Part shown: positions 6,549 to 13,442 of the stretch, in pieces
Position numbering within the stretch: the stretch's first letter is position 1
How the letters are laid out: every line of letters starts with the position of its first letter
Assembly (NCBI GenBank): GCA_947372405.1
Contig: CANBTO010000052.1
Coordinates: 1-15,364 of the forward strand
DNA: 15,364 bases
Source: Verrucomicrobiaceae bacterium
Lineage (GTDB): Bacteria > Verrucomicrobiota > Verrucomicrobiae > Verrucomicrobiales > Akkermansiaceae
Reading direction: 5' to 3'
Notes under the pieces: model-generated
Told to the model about the DNA's origin: nothing
Databases searched by the model: none
Seen by the model: the letters and a program-made list of their open reading frames with translations, nothing else
Position numbers and translations under genes: made by a program

Positions 6549-7177
6549 TGCTGGCGTGGCGGGCCGAATTCATTGCCACGGAGGCCCTGCATCGTTTCGT
6601 TGACGGCCTCCATGAGTGGGGCGAGGTCGAGTTTGGTGTCCGCGCTGGATTTTTCGAAATACGCACGCATACCCTCCTTGCTGATCTTGTCCAGCAGGTC
6701 CGAGCCGAGTTCCTTGGCACGTGCCATCTCATCCTGGGTGTGGCCTTGCTCGATTTCCTTGAGGCCTTGCTCGACGAATTTCCGTCGCTGTTCCGGCGGC
6801 ATGGAATCGAGCGCCTCCATGAAACGGTTCATCGATTCCATGACCGTGAGGTCGATGAACAGCGACTTCTCTTTCGGGCTGAGCTTGCGGAAAAACGCCT
6901 CGCCGGAACGGTTCTGGCGGTTTTTTTCGCGTTCCTGGAAATCCAGGCCGTTCACGAGCGAGGCGATGTCCCGGAGTTTCTTCTCACGGTTTTTCGCCTC
7001 GGCGGCATCCGGCGTTTCGTTGCCCGACCAATCGGCGAAATTCGCGGCAGCGATCTCGCGGTTGAGCCGCTCCGCGGTGATCTTTCTGGAGCCCGCATAG
7101 CTGCGGATGGCCCACACCACTGCCCACACGAAGACGATTACCAACACTGCTCTCAGAATCACATTCCGCCGACTCAT
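6545..7177 (-). CDS. Single-TM helical protein coupled to pseudopilin, unknown function
   Basis: A 210-residue protein, not recognised. Residues 7-26 form one membrane helix (LRAVLVIVFVWAVVWAIRSY) after a basic N-terminus, so most of the protein is probably periplasmic. The rest is predicted mostly helical and charged, including LSPKEKSLFIDLTVMESMNR and MPPEQRRKFVEQGLKEIEQG, resembling the short 'PEQR' helices of periplasmic repeat or Spy-like proteins, though no family assignment is justified. The C-terminus has QGLRGNEFGPPRQQ. Its stop overlaps the pseudopilin start by four bases, which suggests that the two products act together, for example as a membrane partner or assembly aid for the pseudopilin. 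The ORF is well supported; the role is inferred. Confidence 0.75.
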   Translation of the reverse strand: MSRRNVILRAVLVIVFVWAVVWAIRSYAGSRKITAERLNREIAAANFADWSGNETPDAAEAKNREKKLRDIASLVNGLDFQEREKNRQNRSGEAFFRKLSPKEKSLFIDLTVMESMNRFMEALDSMPPEQRRKFVEQGLKEIEQGHTQDEMARAKELGSDLLDKISKEGMRAYFEKSSADTKLDLAPLMEAVNETMQGLRGNEFGPPRQQ

Positions 7178-7292
7178 TGGGCGGAGCTTAAAACAGGAGC
7201 GCCAACACGCAAGGGCACAAGCAACATGGGCGGACCGGGTTTTTGCGGTTTCCGCCGGCGTTGTGACACGTTAGGGTGCGTGGGTGACCAAC

Positions 7293-7298
7293 GGAGGA
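7293..7298 (+). promoter_or_regulatory. Shine-Dalgarno site deciding the glycosyltransferase start
   Basis: GGAGGA lies a few bases before the ATG at 7302 and inside the longer GTG-started frame, favouring the ATG as the true start. Most other genes here lack such a site. Confidence 0.7.
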
Positions 7299-7301
7299 GA
7301 C

Positions 7302-8228
7302 ATGCTGGTGGCGGCGCCGGAGCGATGGGATGAAGCGTGTTTCGCCGTGCCTGCGGTGCGGGCGCTGATGGCATCGGGTCTGGGCATCGGAATCCTGTGC
7401 CGCGAGGAGCAGAAGGATTTCTGGCAGACCCTCGCGGGACTCGAAGTGCTGGCGTTTTCGCAGAAACAGAAGGCAAAAGCGGCAGCGGCGGAGATCCGTG
7501 GCAAGTGGCAGGCGGCGCTGGTCTGGGAGCCGGGATTCGCGGCGGACGCGGTGAAGATCGCGGGCGTGCCAAGACGTTTGGGGCCAGATGAGCGGAAGGT
7601 CGGGAAACTGCTCACGCATCCGCTGGTTTTGTCGGAAAAGCCGCTGGAGCACCGGGTGAGGTATTATCTCGCCGCGGTCGAGCAAATGGGCATCCACACG
7701 TTGAACCCGGAGTTTTTCGCGCCCGCGGCGATCGGCATCGAGCCGGTGGCAGGTGCGGTGTTGTTATGCCCGGGCTCGGATTTCGGCGCGAGCCACGAGT
7801 GGCCGCTTGAGAGGTGGTTGGAAACCGGCAAAAATTTGTTAGAGGCGGGGAAACGAGTGACCATCGCCGGTGTGGATGGTGGTCGCGGACTTGGAAAACA
7901 ACTCGCGGCGAATCTCGGGGAAGGCGTGGAGTTTTTTCAAGCATCCCCGCTGGCCGGGGCGTTGCCATTGCTGGCGGTGCACGGGCTGGTCGTGGCGGCG
8001 GATGGATCATTGCCACACCTCGCCGCCCACGTCGGAGGCACTTGCGTGACGCTTTTCGGCCCGAATGATCCGGCATGGAAACGCCCGCTCGGGAGACGGC
8101 ACGCGGTGGTCAAGCGCCACGTCGAGTGCGCGCCATGCCTGCTCGCCAAATGCCCGATGGATATGCGGTGCCAGAAGGAACTGGAAACCGGGCGAGTGTG
8201 GGCGGCGGTGAGCGAGAAGCTGGGGTGA
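7302..8228 (+). CDS. Glycosyltransferase family 9 (heptosyltransferase-like)
   Basis: Probable cytoplasmic or inner-membrane-associated transferase that adds a sugar (heptose in the best-known members, WaaC/WaaF) to LPS core or another surface glycan. A GTG at 7284 is in frame, but GGAGGA at 7293-7298 sits just before the ATG at 7302, which gives 308 residues and the family-like opening MLVAAPERWDEACFAVPAVR. The C-terminal GT-B half holds LLCPGSDFGASHEWPLERW (compare PGA..g..K.WP) and the donor-site region ADGSLPHLAAHVGG, TLFGPNDP, both hallmark GT9 motifs. A Cys cluster near the end (CAPCLLAKCPMDMRCQ) is also common in GT9. It is divergent from the one-TM protein gene. The acceptor is unknown. 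This is the clearest Shine-Dalgarno in the window. Confidence 0.9.
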   Translation: MLVAAPERWDEACFAVPAVRALMASGLGIGILCREEQKDFWQTLAGLEVLAFSQKQKAKAAAAEIRGKWQAALVWEPGFAADAVKIAGVPRRLGPDERKVGKLLTHPLVLSEKPLEHRVRYYLAAVEQMGIHTLNPEFFAPAAIGIEPVAGAVLLCPGSDFGASHEWPLERWLETGKNLLEAGKRVTIAGVDGGRGLGKQLAANLGEGVEFFQASPLAGALPLLAVHGLVVAADGSLPHLAAHVGGTCVTLFGPNDPAWKRPLGRRHAVVKRHVECAPCLLAKCPMDMRCQKELETGRVWAAVSEKLG

Positions 8229-8237
8229 GCTGTAAAC

Positions 8238-8270
8238 TTGACGTTTCCCGGGAATACAGGAAACTGTATT
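8238..8270 (+). promoter_or_regulatory. Probable vapBC promoter/operator with perfect palindrome
   Basis: AATACAG GAAA CTGTATT (8253-8270) is a perfect 7-bp inverted repeat with a 4-base spacer, ending two bases before the vapB ATG at 8273. A TTGACG (8238-8243) just upstream fits a -35 box; no clean -10 at standard spacing is visible. Ribbon-helix-helix antitoxins usually autorepress through such palindromes, so this is the natural VapB or VapBC operator. The palindrome is seen directly; its use as an operator is inferred. Confidence 0.6.
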
Positions 8271-8272
8271 GC

Positions 8273-8590
8273 ATGAAAGCAACGCTCGATATCCCAGATG
8301 ACCTCTATCGTCGGGTCAAAGCCCGCAGTGCGATGGAAGGACGGCCGATCCGTTCCGTGGCGGTGGAGCTTTTCCAGTCTTGGTTGGACGGCCCGCAGAA
8401 ACTGGAAACCCAGCCGCCACGCGCTGAACTCACCGAGGCGGAACTCGAAGCGGCTCCGTGGCTGGCGATCACCCGTCCCTACATCAAACCTGGCATGAGC
8501 CACGATATGGACGAAATTCGCCAGGCCGTTGCCCAAGGCTGGGCCGCCGAGTCTGCGGAAAAGCTCGGCTTTTCCAAAGTGAAGCCATGA
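8273..8590 (+). CDS. vapB: VapB-type antitoxin
   Basis: Antitoxin and probable autorepressor, 105 residues. The start MKATLDIPDDLYRRVKARSA is a ribbon-helix-helix DNA-binding segment (short strand, two helices), followed by SVAVELFQSWLDG. Residues 45-105 form a linker and helical toxin-binding tail (PWLAITRPYIKPGMSHDMDE, then IRQAVAQGWA). The ATG at 8273 is chosen because it gives this clean start; the frame is open further upstream, into the end of the glycosyltransferase gene, without a family-like N-terminus. Its stop overlaps the toxin ATG (ATGA at 8587-8590), and a palindrome lies immediately upstream. The family call is good. Confidence 0.88.
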   Translation: MKATLDIPDDLYRRVKARSAMEGRPIRSVAVELFQSWLDGPQKLETQPPRAELTEAELEAAPWLAITRPYIKPGMSHDMDEIRQAVAQGWAAESAEKLGFSKVKP

Positions 8591-9000
8591 TACACGCAAG
8601 CGTCAGCCTCGATACGTCTTTCGTCCTGCGCATTCTCGTCTCCCAGCCACCGGAACAGTTCCAACTCGCCTCCGAATTCATGGCGGAGCAACGCGCCGCC
8701 GATGTCCCCATCCACGTCAGCGAACTCGTTCTCGCCGAAGCCTACTTCGCGCTGCAGACTTTCTATCAACTCTCGAAATCAGACGCCATCGCAGCCATCG
8801 CAAGCTTTGTTCAGCACAGTGGTGTCATCGTTTCGCCAACCGCAATTGCGGTGCTCGCCCTGCCGAATCTCGCCAGCGCCAAACCCGGATTTGTGGACTG
8901 TCTCATCCATGGTGAGAGCCGGGCGGAAGGACACACGCTCGTTACCTTCGAGAAAGCGGCGAAAAAACTGGCTGGCACGCTGGTGCTGTCAGCGTCCTGA
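8587..9000 (+). CDS. vapC: VapC-type PIN-domain toxin (ribonuclease)
   Basis: A PIN-domain endoribonuclease expected to cut specific RNAs when freed from VapB; 137 residues, normal for VapC. Likely acidic metal-binding residues are Asp9 (SLDTSFVLRIL), Glu51 in SELVLAEAYFAL, Asp104 (GFVDCLIHGESRA) and Glu122 in LVTFEKAAKKL, where Asp is more usual. The order and spacing fit PIN. The ATG overlaps the antitoxin stop by four bases. The last 12 bases overlap the convergent holA 3' end (stop codons at 8998-9000 and 8989-8991). No disruption is seen, so the toxin is probably active. Confidence 0.88.
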   Translation: MIHASVSLDTSFVLRILVSQPPEQFQLASEFMAEQRAADVPIHVSELVLAEAYFALQTFYQLSKSDAIAAIASFVQHSGVIVSPTAIAVLALPNLASAKPGFVDCLIHGESRAEGHTLVTFEKAAKKLAGTLVLSAS

Positions 9001-10161
9001 GCGCGCCGCAGCAGGTTTTCTGACCGGAGCTTTTCTAGCAGATGCGATCTCCACGATCAACCGGTGCAGGATGAGCCGGTGGTCGAGGCCGGTGGTGACG
9101 AGCAATTGATCGGCCTTCTGGGTGGCTTCCATCACGTGCTGGAGGCCGGCGAGGTCGAAGTTCTGGGCGTTGGCGGCGCAGAGGAAGATCGGGAAGACAT
9201 TCACGCCGCTGCCATCCTTTTTCTGCGGCAGCCAGGCGCGGTCCTGCTCGGGCAGGCGGTTGAGAGCGCCCGAAAACGACTGGTAGTTCGCAGCGGAAAC
9301 CTTGAAACGGTCCATGATGAGCCGCGCCATGAAGAGGTTTCTAACAACCCCGATGATCGAGGCACGCATGATGCCGATGGCGGATTCGTCGGCTTCGAGC
9401 TGCTGGTCGATGAGCTGGATGGCGCGCGCGGCGTTGCCGTTCTGGATGGCCTTGCCGATCTCGAACACGACGGCGGCGCGGCTGAGTGGCACAAGCACGT
9501 TCACGTCGTCTTCGGTGATGGTGCGGCGTTCGGGGCCGAGGTAGAGGTCGAGTTTCTCAAGCTCGTTGCCGATCTGCTGGGACTGCTCGCCGGCGAGCAT
9601 GACGAAGATCGCCAGCGCGTCTGGCTCGAAATCGAGGCCGAGTTCCGACGCACGCCGGTTGACCAGCGCGGCCACCTGATCCTGCCAGTCGTCGCGGCTG
9701 GTGTCGATGCGGTCGTGGACCTGCACGTCCGCGGCTTTTTCGATGAATTTCCAGAAGGCCCGGCGCTTGTCCACGCCCTGGGCTGTTAGAAGAAACTTCA
9801 CGCCGTCCGGCAGGCCGCTTTCGAGCGTCTTGCGGAGGCTTTCCACACCGGACTCGGTGCGCTGCGAGCGGCCGGTCACGTTGTCGCCGAGGAAATTCGC
9901 GTTGCGCAGCCACACGACCTTGTCGCCGCCGAACATCGGGATGGTTTGCAGGGCCTGGACGGTGGACGAGCAGATCTCGAAAGCGGAGTCCGAGTTGTCC
10001 GCGATGCCGTCGATGGTCTCGTGGGTGAAGCCGTCGTCCACGCCGCCGGTGAGTTGGGTGTAGAGATGCAGCGCCTTCTCCCGCACCATGCCGTCATCGC
10101 TGCCGACCACCGCGAAGAAATTTCCGGCGCCGGGGGACGAGGGTTTTGCTTTAGCTGCCAC
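8989..10161 (-). CDS. holA: DNA polymerase III delta subunit
   Basis: Clamp-loader subunit that opens the beta sliding clamp during DNA replication. It has 390 residues, somewhat longer than the usual 330-350 because of a short N-terminal extension and a basic tail (RKAPVRKPAAARSGR). Family-typical stretches include FFAVVGSDDGMVREKALHLY near the start, LQTIPMFGGDKVVWLRNANF (71-90), QIGNELEKLDLYLG (185-198) and FEIGKAIQNGNAARAIQLID (233-252), followed by RASIIGVVRNLFMARLI. The start is GTG at 10161; an in-frame TAA lies just upstream (10171-10173), so no longer start exists. No Shine-Dalgarno is visible. It follows tadA on the same strand across an inverted repeat and converges with vapC, overlapping it by 12 bases. 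Confidence 0.93.
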   Translation of the reverse strand: MAAKAKPSSPGAGNFFAVVGSDDGMVREKALHLYTQLTGGVDDGFTHETIDGIADNSDSAFEICSSTVQALQTIPMFGGDKVVWLRNANFLGDNVTGRSQRTESGVESLRKTLESGLPDGVKFLLTAQGVDKRRAFWKFIEKAADVQVHDRIDTSRDDWQDQVAALVNRRASELGLDFEPDALAIFVMLAGEQSQQIGNELEKLDLYLGPERRTITEDDVNVLVPLSRAAVVFEIGKAIQNGNAARAIQLIDQQLEADESAIGIMRASIIGVVRNLFMARLIMDRFKVSAANYQSFSGALNRLPEQDRAWLPQKKDGSGVNVFPIFLCAANAQNFDLAGLQHVMEATQKADQLLVTTGLDHRLILHRLIVEIASARKAPVRKPAAARSGR

Positions 10162-10217
10162 GGGAGGGTGTTAACGGGCCGGAGCGGGGACTGCAAGCGT
10201 GGGGGAGAAAGATGCTG

Positions 10218-10329
10218 GAACCGCCAAGACGCCAAGCGCGCCAAGTGAAGGGACTTTCATTGAAATCCGGGCCAAGCCAATACTGGTTCTTAACTGAACA
10301 ACTTGGTGACCTTGGCGTCTTGGCGGTTC
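10218..10329. repeat. Inverted-repeat element (CGCCAAG-type arms)
   Basis: Arms at 10218-10246 and 10301-10329 are inverted copies (29 bases, about 26 matching; the outer 19 bases are identical) separated by 54 bases. The left arm contains three CGCCAAG words at 8-9 base spacing (10222-10228, 10230-10236, 10239-10245). Its outer end begins GAACC, and the other arm read on its own strand begins TGAACC, as in the two GCAGATGGAC-type elements. The TGA stop of tadA is formed by the last bases of this repeat (10328-10330). It lies between the same-strand genes tadA and holA. Confidence 0.85.
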
Positions 10330-10855
10330 AATTTTCAATCTCACCGGATTCCGCACCGCGCTCCAGTTTTTTGCGCTCCCGCGCCTCGCGGAAGAAACTC
10401 TGCAGCAGGAACACGCATTCCTCGCCAAGCACGCCGGAAGTCACATCGCAGCGATGGTTGAGGGGCGGATTGGCTTCCAGCAGGTTGATCCAGCCGCCGG
10501 CCGCACCACCTTTGGGATCCGGGCAACCGAAGACCACCCGCTCGGGGCGGCAGTGGACGATGGCCCCGGCGCACATCGGGCAGGGCTCCTTTGTCACGTA
10601 GAGCGTGCATTTTTCCAGACGCCAGTCGCCGATCTTTTCCTGTGCGGCGGTGAGGGCGAGCATTTCCGCATGGGCGGTGGCATCCTTGAGCGTCTCCACC
10701 TGGTTCCATGCCCGCGAGATGATCCGGCCTTCCTTCACGACCACGGCTCCGCACGGCACCTCGCCGGCAGCATAGGCCTTGCGCGCCTCACGCAACGCCT
10801 GACCCATGAAATAGGCGTCGCTCTGCAAATCAATGATCGGGCTTTCGTCGTCCAC
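10328..10855 (-). CDS. tadA: tRNA-specific adenosine deaminase
   Basis: Zinc enzyme that converts the wobble adenosine of tRNA-Arg(ACG) to inosine; essential in many bacteria. It has 175 residues. Zinc ligands and catalytic residues are plain: HAE with His62 and Glu64 (ATAHAEMLAL), and PCPMC with Cys92 and Cys95 (KEPCPMCAGAIV). GEVPCGAVVV (31-40) is the conserved substrate-side motif, and FGCPDPKGGAAG is typical of TadA. The chosen start is GTG at 10855; an ATG at residue 17 (MGQALREARKAYAAG) would also give a normal-length protein. The C-terminal Glu-rich tail ends at the stop codon supplied by the inverted repeat. Other cytidine-deaminase-fold enzymes are less likely given these motifs. Confidence 0.93.
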   Translation of the reverse strand: MDDESPIIDLQSDAYFMGQALREARKAYAAGEVPCGAVVVKEGRIISRAWNQVETLKDATAHAEMLALTAAQEKIGDWRLEKCTLYVTKEPCPMCAGAIVHCRPERVVFGCPDPKGGAAGGWINLLEANPPLNHRCDVTSGVLGEECVFLLQSFFREARERKKLERGAESGEIEN

Positions 10856-10921
10856 GCCGAGAGATTGGAGGGTGCCGGGTCTACCCGCACGCGGAAAATT
10901 TTTTCGTTCGCAGCGGAGCGG

Positions 10922-11911
10922 TTATTTCAGCCAGCCGTCCATGACTCCCAGCATGTTTCTGAATACTTTCTCGGAATCTTCCTTCGACGGCTGCTTCGCA
11001 TGATCCAACGGCACGTATTTGATGCACAGGTAAAACGGCGAATTGAAACTCGAACCGTCGTCCAATTTCATCTCAACACCCTCACCCCACTCGCTCGCCT
11101 CAACATGCTGCTTCACCGCCTTTCGAAACCATGCCGGGCTGAATCTGCTAGGATCCAGAACGAACCAGCCTTGGTATTCTCCGCGCCCGTCACGAGGAAA
11201 ATCAATTCGAATGGAGCCGTTCAATTCAATGCCGGGAGTGACATCCAGCTTGCCCGCGAACGGATGGAAGGAACCCTCGATGCCTTTGGCAGACGTTTCC
11301 TTCATCATGGTCTGAAGAAGCCTGCCGCAGAAGTCATCCCCTTTCAGCAGTTCTTTTTTAAATCCCGCCTTGGCAAGAAGCGCCCGCGCTTTTTCTAGGT
11401 TCTGCTTCCTTGCCAGTTCGAACGTTCCGCCATTGCGGTCTTTCTTCCAATCCAGCACGAAGGGCTCCGACCAGTATCCGTCCACTCCGATCTTACCGTT
11501 GAGTGGAGCATCCTGCTCTTTGAAAGAATCCAGGCTCGTGACGAACTCATATTTTTTGCCCGGCTGCATGGCGAAATCCTGCGCTCCCGTGCCACAATAG
11601 CCCACCGGGATATTCTCCCACGTTCCGTCCTTGAGCATCTGGAATTCGACGAATCTCGGTTCAAACGTGCCATCGAGCGGTTCGTTAAATCCGCTGATTC
11701 TCACGGGCGACGATTCCTTATTGATGAACAAAAACCTCCCCTCATACTCCCCAAAGGGCGACGGCTTGATCTCGATCGGCTTGAACACATAGCTACCGAC
11801 TTTTTTCACCGCTTCCTTCGGAGTCTCAGTCTGTTCCTGAGCAACTGTCGGAATCTCCCCGAGTAACATCGTCAGTGTGATGATCTGAAAGCAGCGGAGA
11901 CAACGGGACAT
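10922..11911 (-). CDS. Exported protein of unknown function
   Basis: Not recognised. The frame opens at ATG 11941, but the ATG at 11911 gives a better signal peptide (MSRCLRCFQIITLTMLLG, then EIPTVAQE with cleavage after Ala likely), so I use it: 329 residues. The mature part begins with a Glu/Lys-rich stretch, then a beta-rich domain (FKPIEIKPSPFGEYEGRFLF, ESSPVRISGF, then YCGTGAQDFAMQPGKKYEF) resembling immunoglobulin-like or DUF-type periplasmic domains; the second half contains GEYQGWFVLDPSRFSPAW and ends NMLGVMDGWLK. No catalytic motif is visible. It probably works in the periplasm or outside the cell. It stands alone on the minus strand between tadA and a toxin-antitoxin pair. Confidence 0.7.
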   Translation of the reverse strand: MSRCLRCFQIITLTMLLGEIPTVAQEQTETPKEAVKKVGSYVFKPIEIKPSPFGEYEGRFLFINKESSPVRISGFNEPLDGTFEPRFVEFQMLKDGTWENIPVGYCGTGAQDFAMQPGKKYEFVTSLDSFKEQDAPLNGKIGVDGYWSEPFVLDWKKDRNGGTFELARKQNLEKARALLAKAGFKKELLKGDDFCGRLLQTMMKETSAKGIEGSFHPFAGKLDVTPGIELNGSIRIDFPRDGRGEYQGWFVLDPSRFSPAWFRKAVKQHVEASEWGEGVEMKLDDGSSFNSPFYLCIKYVPLDHAKQPSKEDSEKVFRNMLGVMDGWLK

Positions 11912-12076
11912 CGGGCATTGACTGGAATATGATGGATTCATTCGAGCGAATGGGGTTGGTTGAATACCCGTAGACTAACAATCCTGTGTGATGTTGCGCA
12001 TGTTTAAAAACGCCCGGTCAGTGGTTAAGTCCCCCCTTGATTTCAAGGATTCGAAGAAATACGCACCTAAGCGGTT

Positions 12077-12364
12077 TCATTTCCGCCGAAGGTTGAAGCG
12101 GGGATTGCGGCGGTCGTGGCGCAGGGTCATGATCCGCACGCCATCAAGCTCTTCGAAAAACAGCAGGTGGTAGGGGAATTTTTCGAGATTGGCGCGTCGC
12201 CAGCCACTGGGATCGAAGTGAAAACGCTCGGGATGTGTTTCCACTAGGCTGCAAGCCTTCTCGAACTTCGTCCAGAAATCGTCACCGAGCACATCGCTGA
12301 TCGAATCATAATGACGGATCGCGATAGCCAAATCTCGCCGGACCAGTGGATGAAACCGAGGCAT
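12077..12364 (-). CDS. ParE/RelE-family toxin
   Basis: A 95-residue protein of normal length for the family. MPRFHPLVRRDLAIAIRHYD and FWTKFEKACSLVETHPERF form the two N-terminal helices, followed by the strand region WRRANLEKFPYHLLFFEELD and a C-terminal VRIMTLRHDRRNPRF, the familiar end of ParE-type toxins ('v.ilaI.H.rRdP..w'). It would poison gyrase (ParE) or cleave mRNA (RelE); sequence alone does not decide. Its ATG overlaps the antitoxin stop by one base (TGATG). It is intact, in contrast to the shortened toxin at 3455-3619. Confidence 0.85.
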   Translation of the reverse strand: MPRFHPLVRRDLAIAIRHYDSISDVLGDDFWTKFEKACSLVETHPERFHFDPSGWRRANLEKFPYHLLFFEELDGVRIMTLRHDRRNPRFNLRRK

Positions 12365-12582
12365 CAGCGTCCCCGGTCGGAAAATACTCCTACGCGCAAC
12401 TCTTCCATGGAAATGGTAGTGACTTCACCCGATTTCATCTGGCGCAGTCTTTCGGCCACTTCCTCGTCGGAGACATCATAATCCGGTTCGGGCAACGAGT
12501 GGAGCAGGAAACTCGCCAACGAGGCTCGCTGCTCGACAGACAACGCTGCGGCTTGTTCCTTGAATTCTGCAAGACTGACCAT
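12364..12582 (-). CDS. Antitoxin of the addiction-module component type
   Basis: A 72-residue acidic protein that would neutralise the overlapping ParE/RelE toxin. The helical segment LAEFKEQAAALSVEQRASLA, then SFLLHSLPEPDYDVSDEEV, resembles the short antitoxins annotated as putative addiction-module components (TIGR02574-like), which pair with ParE-type toxins and have no obvious DNA-binding domain at the N-terminus. The tail (ISMEELRV) is a likely toxin-binding segment. No Shine-Dalgarno is visible. It is divergent from rpe, with about 170 bases between them. Confidence 0.78.
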   Translation of the reverse strand: MVSLAEFKEQAAALSVEQRASLASFLLHSLPEPDYDVSDEEVAERLRQMKSGEVTTISMEELRVGVFSDRGR

Positions 12583-12666
12583 GCCGGAAGCCTACCAAGG
12601 GGCCGGGCGCTGCGAAAGGAGGATTTTCGAGGCCGGGTCATGGAGTTCCACAGTCACAGTGTTGAA

Positions 12667-12753
12667 GGGGGATACGAAACCCCATGCATGAGAGACAACG
12701 CGGCACAAAGATTTTCCGTGTCATGCCGGGCGCGAAGTGTTTCGTATCACCCC
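12667..12753 (+). other. Strongly foldable segment immediately before rpe (candidate structured leader)
   Basis: This 87-base stretch can form nested stems: a 14-bp outer stem with one bulge (12667-12680 with 12739-12753; core GATACGAAAC pairing with GTTTCGTATC), then CCC/GGG (12681-12683, 12728-12730), GCATGA/TCATGC (12686-12691, 12721-12726) and CGCGG/CCGTG with one G-U pair (12699-12703, 12716-12720) around a 12-base loop. It ends directly against the GTG start at 12754. I do not recognise it as a known riboswitch. It could be a cis-regulatory RNA, an operator, or a repeat unit. Confidence 0.45.
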
Positions 12754-13425
12754 GTGATTGCGAAGAAATCCCATCATGACAAGGTGATCGCCCCGTCGCT
12801 GCTGGCGGCGGACTTTTCCAGCATCGGTGCTGAGGTGCAACGTGCTGTCCAAGCCGGAGCCGACTGGATGCACCTCGACATCATGGACGGCCACTTTGTG
12901 GACAACATCTCGTTTGGCCCCGCCATTGTTCAGACCGTGGACAAGGTGAGCGACATTTTCCTCGACGTGCACCTGATGATTTCGCGGCCGGATCATTACC
13001 TCCAACGTTTCATCGACGCCGGTTCGGACCTGATCACCGTCCACGTCGAGGCCGAACACGATGTCGCGGAAACCCTGCGTCGCATCCGGGCTGCGGGCCG
13101 CCTCGCCGGGCTCGCGCTCAATCCCGCCACGCCGATCAGCTCGGTGGAGCCGTTTCTCGACCAGATCGACCTGTTGCTCTGCATGACCGTGGTGCCCGGC
13201 TTCGGCGGCCAGGCCTTCATGCCGGAAGTCTTGGAAAAGATCACTGATGCCAGGTTGCATCGCGAAACCCGGAAGCTCTCCTTCCACATCGAGGTCGATG
13301 GTGGCATCGACGCCACCACCGCAGCACACTGCCGCCAGGCGGGAGCTAACGTCATGGTCGCGGGCTCCTCCACCTTCCGCGCGCCCGACATGGCCGCCGC
13401 CATCGCGGCGATACGCGACGCCTGA
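12754..13425 (+). CDS. rpe: Ribulose-phosphate 3-epimerase
   Basis: Interconverts D-ribulose 5-phosphate and D-xylulose 5-phosphate in the pentose phosphate pathway; cytoplasmic TIM barrel, 223 residues from the GTG at 12754, normal for the family. Motifs: VIAPSLLAADF at the start, DWMHLDIMDGHFVDNISFGP (metal-ligand HxDxxDG), DVHLMISRP (second metal His), VHVEAE, GLALNPATP, LCMTVVPGFGGQAF (phosphate loop) and HIEVDGGID, then VMVAGSSTF. The frame is open far upstream (ATGs at 12688 and 12346), but those residues are not family-like, and a later GTG (12784) would start right at the first strand. The methyltransferase gene follows 17 bases downstream. Confidence 0.93.
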   Translation: MIAKKSHHDKVIAPSLLAADFSSIGAEVQRAVQAGADWMHLDIMDGHFVDNISFGPAIVQTVDKVSDIFLDVHLMISRPDHYLQRFIDAGSDLITVHVEAEHDVAETLRRIRAAGRLAGLALNPATPISSVEPFLDQIDLLLCMTVVPGFGGQAFMPEVLEKITDARLHRETRKLSFHIEVDGGIDATTAAHCRQAGANVMVAGSSTFRAPDMAAAIAAIRDA

Positions 13426-13442
13426 TTTCACCCAATCCCAAC

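Noticed and set aside
6530..7333. 267-codon plus-strand ORF
   Set aside because: It is antisense to the one-TM protein gene, which has a signal anchor and an ATGA-coupled neighbour.
9064..9789. 241-codon plus-strand ORF
   Set aside because: It is antisense to holA, whose identity is clear; the antisense protein has no motifs.
10454..11398. 314-codon plus-strand ORF
   Set aside because: It is antisense to tadA and the exported protein, with Arg/His/Gly-rich low-complexity content typical of shadow frames.
11942..12076. Possible small ORF (from 11988) or terminator in the gap between the exported protein and the toxin
   Set aside because: The ORF is Arg/Lys-rich with no features. The only structure is a 6-bp palindrome (CCTTGA TT TCAAGG, 12035-12048) with no T-tract.
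12667..12753. attC-like integron site beside a toxin-antitoxin pair
   Set aside because: The palindrome lies at the 5' side of the antitoxin rather than after a cassette gene, and the core-site pattern is not convincing. There is no integrase in view.
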